Positions 1 through 6,560 of a stretch of DNA of 13,297 bases are shown piece after piece. Below the pieces are notes generated by a model, which was not told the origin of the DNA, did not search any database, and worked only from the letters and a program-made list of their open reading frames with translations. The stretch spans positions 1 through 13,297 of the forward strand of contig JALSRY010000348.1 in NCBI GenBank assembly GCA_026984555.1. The letters run 5' to 3'. Source of the stretch: Phycisphaerae bacterium. Its GTDB lineage: Bacteria; Planctomycetota; Phycisphaerae; UBA1845; Fen-1342. The number at the start of each line of letters is the position of its first letter. Positions within the stretch are counted from its first letter, which is position 1. The position numbers were made by a program, and so were the translations under genes.

Positions 1-915
1 CGCGTCGCGCTGTTCGCGCTCGGCTTCCGGCAGACGACCGGCCCGAATCGCGGCGACATACGCGGCGACGTCGCTGACGTTCTTGTACCGCACGCCGGCG
101 ACAAAACCCGCCCCCGACGGACCAATGCCCACGTATGGCTGGTTGTGCCAGTAGACGAGATTGTGGCGGCAACGGCGGCCCGGGCGGGCGAAGTTGCTGA
201 TCTCGTAGTGCTCCAGCCCCGCGGCCGCGAGCATGTCGATCGCCAGCTCGTACATGGCGGCGTCGAGATCGGCGTCGAGCCGCTGCACCCGCCCGGCTTC
301 GAGCTGCTCGTGCAGGCGCGTGCCCGGCTCGAAGGTCAGGCTGTAGCACGACAGGTGCGTCGGTTCGAGCGCGAGGGCCGCGTCGATGTTCCCCCGCCAG
401 CGATCGAGCGTCTGCCCGGGAATCGCGAAAATCAAATCCAGATTGATGTCGTCGAGCCCCGCATCGCGACAGACTGCCACGGTCTGCCCCACCTGCGGCG
501 GTTCATGCGTTCGCTGGAGCACCCGCAGGTCGGCGGGGTCGAACGACTGGGCGCCGATCGACACGCGCGTTACGCCCGCGCCCGCCAACACCTCGGCCAC
601 ACCAGGCGTTACCGTGGCGGGATTGGCCTCTACGGTGAATTCGCTCGGCGCTCCGTCCGGCGCCAGCTCGCGCAACGCCGCCAGCAAGCGCTCCAGCGCC
701 CGCGGCTCCAGCACCGTCGGCGTTCCCCCCCCGACGAAGATCGTCTCCGCCCGGATGCGCTCGCGGTGCTGTCGCAACTCGAGCTCGCTCAGCAGGGCAT
801 CCACCAACGGCTCCCCGGCCCCCGGCGCGGGAATGACCGAGTAGAAGTCGCAATACCCGCACAAACTGCGACAAAACGGAACATGAACGTAGACGGCTCG
901 TGGTGCGAGTGCCAT
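1..915 (-). CDS. hemW: Radical SAM heme chaperone HemW (3' end cut by the window edge)
   Basis: HemW-family radical SAM protein. Family members bind a 4Fe-4S cluster, SAM and heme and are thought to deliver heme to apoproteins; they were long annotated as oxygen-independent coproporphyrinogen oxidase. The frame is open from an ATG at 915 to base 1, giving 305 residues without a stop, so the C-terminus is missing. The cluster motif CRSLCGYC (C15, C19, C22) fits C-x3-C-x2-C and lacks the fourth cysteine of true HemN. GGGTPT follows near residue 60, then VEANP, SIGAQS and DLIFAIPGQT. The HemW-typical HNLVYW is near residue 260. The nearby glycine-rich turn reads GIGPSGAGF, where many relatives have GIGPGAHSF, so the usual histidine is absent. 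The ATG gives the canonical short N-terminus before YVHVPFC. The ribosome site is weak. The gene is divergent from the FHA gene. Confidence 0.93.
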   Translation of the reverse strand, partial: MALAPRAVYVHVPFCRSLCGYCDFYSVIPAPGAGEPLVDALLSELELRQHRERIRAETIFVGGGTPTVLEPRALERLLAALRELAPDGAPSEFTVEANPATVTPGVAEVLAGAGVTRVSIGAQSFDPADLRVLQRTHEPPQVGQTVAVCRDAGLDDINLDLIFAIPGQTLDRWRGNIDAALALEPTHLSCYSLTFEPGTRLHEQLEAGRVQRLDADLDAAMYELAIDMLAAAGLEHYEISNFARPGRRCRHNLVYWHNQPYVGIGPSGAGFVAGVRYKNVSDVAAYVAAIRAGRLPEAEREQRDA

Positions 916-954
916 TGTCAGCCCGGCCCAGGTTGCGTAGCATATCGGTCGTCG

Positions 955-982
955 GTTATACACGTTGATGATAGCAGGTCCA
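955..982 (-). promoter_or_regulatory. Candidate sigma-70-type promoter for hemW
   Basis: On the minus strand TGGACC (982-977) is followed after 16 bases by TATAAC (960-955). The -35 and -10 elements match 4/6 and 5/6 of the E. coli consensus. Transcription would begin about 30 bases upstream of the hemW ATG. The site sits in the 115-bp spacer shared with the divergent FHA gene. A weaker plus-strand candidate (TTGCGT at 933-938, TATACA at 957-962) overlaps it, so the two promoters could interfere. This is a pattern match only. Confidence 0.35.
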
Positions 983-1030
983 CTGCGTCCGACCCGCCGG
1001 CACTCGGGCGCGCCATGTGAGGATGCCAGC

Positions 1031-1519
1031 ATGGAAGTCGTCCTGGTGATGTTCAAAGACGACGAGCAGCGCAAGTTCTCCATCAACCCGCAACGCACGA
1101 TCGTCGGGCGCCGTCAGGATTGCGACCTGCGCATCCCCACGCGTGACGTCTCCCGCCGACATTGCGAAATCGTCCCCGGCAAAAAACGCGGCGAAGTCAT
1201 GGTGCGCGACCTGGGCAGCTCAAACGGCACCTACGTCAACGGCGAACGCATCTCCGAAACCGTGCTCCACCCCGGCGACCGCCTTTCCATCGGCCCGGTC
1301 ACCTTCATCGTACAGATCGACGGCCAACCCGCCGAAATCAAACCCGAAGACCTCGCACCCCAGCTCGGCGAAGGCGAAGAAGCCGTAACCCCCGTACAGA
1401 CCGACGGCGTCGATACCGACGACATCCTCGACCTCGGCGATATCGACTTCGAGCTCGACGACCCTACGTCCGCGATCGAGGCCATGCTCGACGAGGAAGA
1501 CGAGGACGACGACGTCTGA
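1031..1519 (+). CDS. FHA-domain protein with acidic C-terminal tail
   Basis: A 162-residue cytoplasmic protein made almost entirely of one forkhead-associated domain, a module that binds phosphothreonine peptides. The conserved FHA residues are visible: GRR at 26-28, SRRH at 43-46 and LGSSNGTYVNG at 61-71, spanning roughly residues 20-95. The tail (residues 128-162) is strongly acidic with many Asp/Glu and ends EEDEDDDV; it has no recognisable domain. No transmembrane segment or threonine-rich phospho-site like that of GarA is obvious. I chose the ATG at 1031 because the beta-strand MEVVLVMF is the natural FHA start and a GAGGA-like ribosome site lies 8-12 bases upstream. An upstream ATG at 965 would add 22 low-complexity residues. 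No Ser/Thr kinase gene is adjacent, so its partner is unknown. Confidence 0.88.
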   Translation: MEVVLVMFKDDEQRKFSINPQRTIVGRRQDCDLRIPTRDVSRRHCEIVPGKKRGEVMVRDLGSSNGTYVNGERISETVLHPGDRLSIGPVTFIVQIDGQPAEIKPEDLAPQLGEGEEAVTPVQTDGVDTDDILDLGDIDFELDDPTSAIEAMLDEEDEDDDV

Positions 1520-1640
1520 ACCGCCACCACCGACCCGGCTTCACACGCGCCCCACGCCGCGCGCGACCACCGGCAAGCGGCGCACAGCCCCCTGCCGGAT
1601 CTCCGCCGACCACTGGCTCATCGCTCGCGATGCGCAAGAA

Positions 1641-1669
1641 CCGGGCCCGAACAGGCGGTCCGGGCCCGG
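1641..1669. terminator. GC-rich hairpin between convergent genes
   Basis: CCGGGCCCG at 1641-1649 and its complement CGGGCCCGG at 1661-1669 form a perfect 9-bp stem with an 11-base loop. It lies in the 186-bp spacer between the convergent FHA and epimerase genes, where a bidirectional terminator would be expected. Neither strand has a clear T-tract after the stem, so it is not a textbook intrinsic terminator. It could act as an RNA 3'-end stabiliser or a Rho-assisted stop. Confidence 0.4.
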
Positions 1670-1705
1670 CTGCGACGGGGAACTCGCAGGTTATCGAGGC
1701 TTTCT

Positions 1706-2674
1706 TCAACGCGTGTTGTGGATCCCGGAGGGCTGGCCTACGCAGCTCTCGACGAGCTCGTTGACGGCCTGTTCGAGCGTAAACCGCGGCTCCCACTCGT
1801 ATTCCGAGCGCATCTTCCCGTAGTCGCCCCAGAACCAGGTTACATGGCCCTCATCGTCCTCGCCGGTTTCGAGATCGACCAGCTCGACACGTCGGCCCGC
1901 AGCCCGAACCATCATTTCGACGATCTGACGCACGGTATGGGTCTTGCCCGAGCAGATGTTGTACACCTCGTTGGGGCGGCCTTCCTCCAGCAAGTAGGCA
2001 TACGCCTCGACCACGTCGGTCACGTGCAATACGTCCCGCTGGAATCCCAGGTCCGGAAGCTGCAACTTCTCGCCGTGGACCGCCGGGTCCCACTCGGCCA
2101 GACGCCGGGCCACCGCGCCGAAGAAGAACGCGTCGGACTGCCCCGGGCCGGTGTAGTGGAACGGCCGCGCAATCGTCGCGTTCGTGTGGTAGTTCAGGAA
2201 GAACGTGTGCGCGATCGACTCCGCCGTCGCCTTGAGCGCCCCAAACGTGTTGACGGGATTGAGCGGGGTCTGTTCGTCGATCGGCCGGGGCGTACCCGCG
2301 TCGCCGTATACTTCGCACGAGCTGGCGAGCAGGATCCGGGCGCGGGGCACGGCGCGGCGGGCGGCGTCGAGCACGTTGGCCCAGCCGGTCACGATCGACT
2401 GGTAGGCGGTGAGCGGTTCGGCGTTGGCGATGTGGGGCAGCGAGACACCCGCGAGATGGATGATGCCGTCGGGCTTGACGCTCGCGACAGCGCGGGCGAC
2501 GTTGATGGCGTCGCTGACGTCGCACACGATGGCTTTGCCGAACTTGCGCTCGAAAGCCAGTTTGCGAGCCCGGTTGCGCACACCGCCGACCACCTCGTAA
2601 CCCCGCCTCCGCAGGTAGTCCACGAGATGTTGTCCGGTAAAGCCCTCGGCGCCTGTGATGAACAAGGTTTTCAC
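1706..2674 (-). CDS. NAD(P)-dependent sugar epimerase/dehydratase, GMD/RMD-like extended SDR
   Basis: A 322-residue extended short-chain dehydrogenase/reductase that probably acts on a nucleotide sugar. The Rossmann dinucleotide motif TGAEGFTG is at residues 7-14, HLAG at 73-76 and SSCEVYG at 118-124. RPFHYTGPGQ resembles the RPFNHTGPGQ stretch of GDP-mannose dehydratases and GDP-6-deoxy-lyxo-hexulose reductases. RDVLHVTDVV and YNICSGK follow, and GDYGKMRSEYEWEP near the C-terminus is the usual substrate-domain ending. The catalytic YxxxK motif reads F144-G-A-L-K148, so the proton-donating tyrosine is phenylalanine. The GTG at 2674 is chosen because GGAGGA sits 5 bases upstream and the protein then starts with the canonical KTLFITGA. 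A longer frame to 2767 would add 31 atypical residues. The substrate is unknown and no sugar-pathway gene is adjacent. Confidence 0.88.
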   Translation of the reverse strand: MKTLFITGAEGFTGQHLVDYLRRRGYEVVGGVRNRARKLAFERKFGKAIVCDVSDAINVARAVASVKPDGIIHLAGVSLPHIANAEPLTAYQSIVTGWANVLDAARRAVPRARILLASSCEVYGDAGTPRPIDEQTPLNPVNTFGALKATAESIAHTFFLNYHTNATIARPFHYTGPGQSDAFFFGAVARRLAEWDPAVHGEKLQLPDLGFQRDVLHVTDVVEAYAYLLEEGRPNEVYNICSGKTHTVRQIVEMMVRAAGRRVELVDLETGEDDEGHVTWFWGDYGKMRSEYEWEPRFTLEQAVNELVESCVGQPSGIHNTR

Positions 2675-3122
2675 GGTAATCCTCCAGCGGGGACACAGCT
2701 CCAACGTGCCATTTTCGTGGCCGCGTCTTCCAATTCCGCGGTCACCGCGGGGGGGATATCGGCTCACAGCGAGGGCAGGTTTCGTAAGCCGAACCCGATC
2801 AGGGACCGGACGCGCGGATGTCCCATAAACGACGCTCGCCGAGCCGGCGGTCGCGACAGGGTCCGAATCCAGGGCGATTCCCCGCTACCGGCGTGAAAAC
2901 ACAGCACACAGCCCCGAAGAAGCGCAATGGTCCGCACCGCCGGGGCGTGGCTCGGCCATCAATCGCGACGCCGCGGCCAGGATATGGAGTGTCGGCGGGT
3001 CGAGAAACAGGACGCGTGATTCGGTCGGGATTCCACGCAGCGGTGGCCGGTACCGGCATCAGGTGTGCCGGCCCGGCTCGCCGCTGTCGAGCATCCTCTC
3101 GCACGGTGTGTGCGTCGCCACC
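2675..3122. other. 448-bp spacer without a supported gene
   Basis: This stretch lies between the stop of the metalloprotease gene and the GTG of the epimerase gene, both on the minus strand. Open frames on either strand (for example 2799-3104 minus and 2818-3213 plus) are Arg/Pro/Gly-rich, have no recognisable domain and no good ribosome site, so I treat them as chance. Two small palindromes are visible: CCGCGG-TCA-CCGCGG at 2736-2750 and GCCGGTACCGGC at 3046-3057. I see no clear promoter, riboswitch or T-tract terminator. An epimerase promoter or an unrecognised small RNA could lie here. Confidence 0.5.
2680..2685 (-). promoter_or_regulatory. Ribosome binding site deciding the GTG start of the epimerase gene
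   Basis: The minus strand reads GGAGGA followed by TTACC and then GTG. This is a near-perfect anti-16S match with 5-base spacing. It supports the GTG at 2674 over the upstream in-frame start at 2767, which has no comparable site. Confidence 0.7.
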
Positions 3123-6122
3123 TCAGGAGCAGGACTGCCCGTACCTGGCCAGCAATGCGGCAAGGTCGCTCATGTCGACATCGCCGTCCTCGTCGAGGTC
3201 GCCGTCGGTGTAGTCAACACCCTCGGTCATGCCGATGTGGGTGAGCATGATCGACAAATCGGTCAGCCCGACGATGCCATCGCCGTCGAGGTCTCCCGGC
3301 AGACTGACCGTCAGCGTCAGGTCCGCCGGCCCGAGCACGGGCACGAACGCGAGATCGGCGTTGATGACCAGCCCCGCGTAGGTATCGAAATCGCCGACGA
3401 CGGTGGTGTATGTGATGATGTGGAAGCGGTCGCCACACGCGGGCACATAACCGTCGAGCAGTTGGACGGCAAGCGTGGCCCCGAGGGTCGCCTCGTTGCG
3501 GATGACGAGCTGGTCGTGGCCGGTCCCGGGGGTGGTTCCCCGGATGCCAATTTCGATCCGCCCGAGCCGCAGCTGCTCGAAATCGTGCTCGAAGTGAAGC
3601 ACGCCGGTACCGCTTCCGGGCTCGCTGTCCCAGGTACCGGGAGCCAGCAAGCCGCGGTTGAAAAAGCGGCCGATGGCAAACCGCCCGTAGCCGGTGGTCG
3701 TTGCGGTGTTGTAGACGTCGCCACCGGCAACGACACCATCGCGCAGGTCGAGCAGCCCGTTGGCGAGCGTACTCCAATCGTGCGTGACATCGAGCACGCC
3801 CGTACCATCGAGCGTGCCGACGGTTCCCAGATCGATGAAGTTGCCCTGCACCGCGAGCGTGCCGCCGGCGGCGCGCATGGTCCCGGCAACGTCGAGGTTC
3901 GCGTCGATCGAGCCGTGGCCGTGGAGCTGGGTGTCGGGGGCGATCCGCAGGGTGCCGGTACCGGTCACGGAGCCGCCGAGAATCTGGTTTGTCGTCGTGC
4001 TGGCCAACACGGCGACGGCGTTCGGATCCACGGTGTCGATCGTGCCGGAGATGTTCACGCCTGCGGAAAGGCGTCCCTGGCCAGCCACCGAAATCGTCCC
4101 GGAAAGGTCGATGTCGGTCCCGTCGATCGTAGCCACACCGTCGAGGCCGGCGAGTGTCGCGTCACCCTCGAGGGCCCAAGGCAGATTCGTGTTGACGACC
4201 AGTGTCCCCTTGACCACGAACAACTGGCCATCGTAGCCGTCGAATAGTCCGGGCGACTCGATGATGGACGAGTTGATGGTGAACGTCGCATCGGGCCAGA
4301 CCGTGAGCGCGGCCTCGATGCCGGCCGTACCGTCCATGTCGAAATAGGTCGTGTCGATCGTGGTATCGTTCTGGACGTGGGCAGCACCGTTCTGGAGGAT
4401 CAGCCCCGCGCCGTCGAAAGCGGCACCGCGGTAGTACGTCACCCCGGAAAGCACGAGTTCATCGGTGGCGTTCGGTATGGAGATGTGCGAACCGAAGTTG
4501 AAAAGCACTTCATCGGCGAACCGACCCGTACCGGTGACGGTCAGCTCGCCGGGCCAATCCACCCTCGTCGGCCCATCGATCAGCGCCTCGGCCCCCCCGC
4601 CGTTCATCTCGATCGTACCGGCCAGACTGAACGAATGGTCGTAGGACAGGAAATGGCCCGGCCCGACGTTGACGACCCCGGAAAACGCATCGTCGTTCCA
4701 GTCTCCTTGAAAAGCGATATCGCCGGCGGTAGCGTCGAGCCGCGCCGATACGTTGTTCCACTGTCCGTCGAGATCGTAGGCACCGCCGGGATTGGAGGAC
4801 ACGAAGTTCAACACGCCGCCGACGCCGCGAATCGTGTCGGCATTGTCGAGTGCAACCACGTCCACGGTGCCCGCTCCGGAAATCACGGAGTGGTTTTCCA
4901 GATCGAAGACATCCGCCAAACCGAGATCGACGGCCAGTTCACATCCGGCGGCGATGCACAGATGCGAAATCTCGAGCTCCGCGCCATCGGCGGCGACACG
5001 CAACATACTTCCCATGGTGAGTTTCGCATCCAGCAGAACGTCGAGCTTATGCGGACCGATGATCTCGACGGTGTTTTCGTTGGTGATGTAGAGATTGCGG
5101 GCGAACGCATCGTCCGAAACGGAAACGGTTGTCGCCGGCTCATTCACGATGTACACCTCGTCGTACTCCGCGTCCGGGACACGGTTCCCGATCCAGGTCG
5201 CGCCGGCCCCCCAGGATCCAGAGCCGACCGAGAACTTGCGCGGCAAGTCGATCTGCTGCCAGTTGCTGATACTGGCGAGCGCCAGAATGGCGGCGGTGTC
5301 GGGCAGTTGCCGCGTCGACGGCAAGGGCGCGGTCCACATCAATGACTGGTGCGCTTCGCATTCCGGATCGCCGAGACACGCTTGAATGCCGCCCAACGCC
5401 AGATGGTTGCAATCGAACCCTCCCTCTAGACATTGGTAACTCTTGAGCCCCATCGTGGCCCCGCCGACCCAGGCCGGATCGATCGTGATGTACGGATCGA
5501 GGGTGCATTCGCAATCCGGCCCCCTCGCCCCCAATCCCAGCGTATGGCCCATTTCGTGGAGCACGATCGTCAACAAGTCAGATCCGCCAAGCTGGCCAAG
5601 GTTGTAGCGTCCGTTGTACCCCACCTCGAACACCGGGGGCGGCGACCCGCTGAACGCTTCGGCCTGTTCGGCTGGATGGGTGTCACGATACAGGCGCGTC
5701 TCCATGTCGAATTCGTCGTGCGTCAACGGGTTGTCATCGAAGTAGTACGGCAAACCCACGGGGATCTGGATGTCGGCCTCGTAGATCCGGCCGTCGGCCA
5801 CCGCCACACGCGTAGCGGCGGGGCTCGTGATGTTCGAGTACCAGTAGTAGATCGTCAAGGTGTAGTCGTCTTCGATGATGTCCTCCCACATGGCCGCGGC
5901 TGTGGCAAACGTCAGTTGGAGATCGGGTGTTCGTTCGATTCCATCCCCATCGACATACGGAAGGGAATCCGCGTCGTTGAAATGGAGCACGATGTTGATC
6001 CCCTTCGCGGGCAGCACAACACCCCCGAACGCGATCAGGAAAACCAGCAGCTTCAGTCTCCCTTTTCGGATCCCACCATCGCGTGATCCCCCGTGGACGC
6101 GCAGCGATTCCCGGCGCAGCAT
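3123..6122 (-). CDS. Secreted HEMGH metalloprotease with beta-rich stalk and C-terminal dockerin-like repeats
   Basis: A 999-residue exported protein. The N-terminus has a basic stretch (RKGRLK) and a hydrophobic segment (LLVFLIAFGGVVL, residues 25-37), a likely signal peptide cut near residues 39-41. Residues 42-290 are a zinc-metalloprotease-like domain with HEMGH at 189-193 and a Met-turn-like SLMW at 260-263. Position 199, where metzincins have the third His/Asp ligand, is Ala. H240 in CNHLALGG is the likely substitute, as in leishmanolysin-like arrangements. Residues 295-940 are rich in short Gly/Asp/Val repeats (GTGTL, LDGTGVLDV, GDVYN) and look like a beta-helix stalk. The end (943-999) holds two EF-hand-like loops, DLDGDGIVGLTD and DLDEDGDVDMSD, as in dockerin type I. 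The ATG at 6122 has an AGAGGAG ribosome site 6 bases upstream. The natural substrate is unknown. Confidence 0.85.
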   Translation of the reverse strand: MLRRESLRVHGGSRDGGIRKGRLKLLVFLIAFGGVVLPAKGINIVLHFNDADSLPYVDGDGIERTPDLQLTFATAAAMWEDIIEDDYTLTIYYWYSNITSPAATRVAVADGRIYEADIQIPVGLPYYFDDNPLTHDEFDMETRLYRDTHPAEQAEAFSGSPPPVFEVGYNGRYNLGQLGGSDLLTIVLHEMGHTLGLGARGPDCECTLDPYITIDPAWVGGATMGLKSYQCLEGGFDCNHLALGGIQACLGDPECEAHQSLMWTAPLPSTRQLPDTAAILALASISNWQQIDLPRKFSVGSGSWGAGATWIGNRVPDAEYDEVYIVNEPATTVSVSDDAFARNLYITNENTVEIIGPHKLDVLLDAKLTMGSMLRVAADGAELEISHLCIAAGCELAVDLGLADVFDLENHSVISGAGTVDVVALDNADTIRGVGGVLNFVSSNPGGAYDLDGQWNNVSARLDATAGDIAFQGDWNDDAFSGVVNVGPGHFLSYDHSFSLAGTIEMNGGGAEALIDGPTRVDWPGELTVTGTGRFADEVLFNFGSHISIPNATDELVLSGVTYYRGAAFDGAGLILQNGAAHVQNDTTIDTTYFDMDGTAGIEAALTVWPDATFTINSSIIESPGLFDGYDGQLFVVKGTLVVNTNLPWALEGDATLAGLDGVATIDGTDIDLSGTISVAGQGRLSAGVNISGTIDTVDPNAVAVLASTTTNQILGGSVTGTGTLRIAPDTQLHGHGSIDANLDVAGTMRAAGGTLAVQGNFIDLGTVGTLDGTGVLDVTHDWSTLANGLLDLRDGVVAGGDVYNTATTTGYGRFAIGRFFNRGLLAPGTWDSEPGSGTGVLHFEHDFEQLRLGRIEIGIRGTTPGTGHDQLVIRNEATLGATLAVQLLDGYVPACGDRFHIITYTTVVGDFDTYAGLVINADLAFVPVLGPADLTLTVSLPGDLDGDGIVGLTDLSIMLTHIGMTEGVDYTDGDLDEDGDVDMSDLAALLARYGQSCS

Positions 6123-6209
6123 GTCGGCTCCTCTCTCGATGTGTCCCCGTGGAACTGGTTCTGACGAGTTGCAGTCGTTTCGGCCCGATACCGATAAACG
6201 ATCAACCAG

Positions 6210-6238
6210 ATAGTATTCCGCAGCGGTTCATGGGGCAA
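6210..6238 (-). promoter_or_regulatory. Sigma-70-type promoter for the metalloprotease gene
   Basis: On the minus strand TTGCCC (6238-6233) is followed after exactly 17 bases by TACTAT (6215-6210). Transcription would start near 6203 and leave a leader of about 80 bases before the ATG at 6122, whose own ribosome site is good. Spacing and placement are right, and the local sequence is more AT-rich than its surroundings. Not tested. Confidence 0.55.
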
Positions 6239-6287
6239 ACCAAACCTCGGCCACGCCACGTCGCGCCGGAGGCGGCACGCGACGCAG

Positions 6288-6303
6288 GGGTACGCAGCTT
6301 GCG
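6288..6303 (+). promoter_or_regulatory. Weak sigma-54 -24/-12-like element upstream of the operon
   Basis: GGGTACGCAGCTTGCG keeps the GG (6289-6290) and GC (6301-6302) dinucleotides at the canonical 10-base separation. It matches the TGGCACG-N4-TTGC consensus at 9 of 11 fixed positions. It faces the operon that encodes an NtrC-type sigma-54 activator, so autoregulation is possible. The leader would be long, about 245 bases. By a rough estimate assuming equal base frequencies, matches this loose occur a few times by chance in a window this size. Confidence 0.22.
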
Positions 6304-6546
6304 CAAGCCTCGCCGATCCGCGGGACAACGGCATCGCCGCGGCACAGGCCGCTGACAGCGGCGTTTCCACGATCGAGCGTATCGCGGCCGTCCGAGGGGC
6401 CAGCGAAGTTGCGTCCTGCCGCGCGTTGTCATGCGCGGGCCAAAACACGCTCCCCAACGCGGGCGGGATCGGGTATACTCGGGCATAGTTCGTGGGCCCG
6501 CAGCAGCAACTCGGCGGGTCACCACCTCGAAACGTGGATTGCCGGC

Positions 6547-6552
6547 GGAGGA
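6547..6552 (+). promoter_or_regulatory. Ribosome binding site for a TTG start at 6561
   Basis: GGAGGA is followed after 8 bases by TTG at 6561, in frame with the secreted dockerin protein. This is the strongest ribosome site upstream of that frame and the reason TTG is preferred over GTG at 6492 or GTG at 6615. It lies in an internal loop of a predicted hairpin (6541-6579). Confidence 0.5.
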
Positions 6553-6560
6553 CCGAACCC

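Larger units (their letters stand above)
6123..6560. other. 438-bp divergent regulatory spacer between two secreted-protein genes
   Basis: The metalloprotease gene leaves to the left and the dockerin-pseudopilin-kinase-regulator operon to the right. The spacer holds the sigma-70-type promoter at 6210-6238 (minus), a sigma-54-like element at 6288-6303 (plus) and an isolated -10-like TATACT at 6474-6479 (plus) without a convincing -35. Open frames in it are short, compositionally odd and lack ribosome sites. Regulation of both transcription units probably resides here. Confidence 0.55.

Noticed and set aside
2696..2711. TGGCACG on the minus strand upstream of the epimerase, as a sigma-54 -24 element
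   Set aside because: The -24 half is perfect, but the following GC is one base too close and TTGC is absent, so spacing is wrong.
2675..2767. N-terminal extension of the epimerase to an upstream start at 2767
   Set aside because: Adds 31 atypical residues before the canonical KTLFITGA; the GTG at 2674 has a much better ribosome site.
1718..2896. 392-residue plus-strand open frame opposite the epimerase gene
   Set aside because: The minus-strand frame has full SDR motifs; this frame has none.
3063..4247. 394-residue plus-strand open frame opposite the metalloprotease gene
   Set aside because: Shadow of the minus-strand beta-rich coding region; no ribosome site, no domain.
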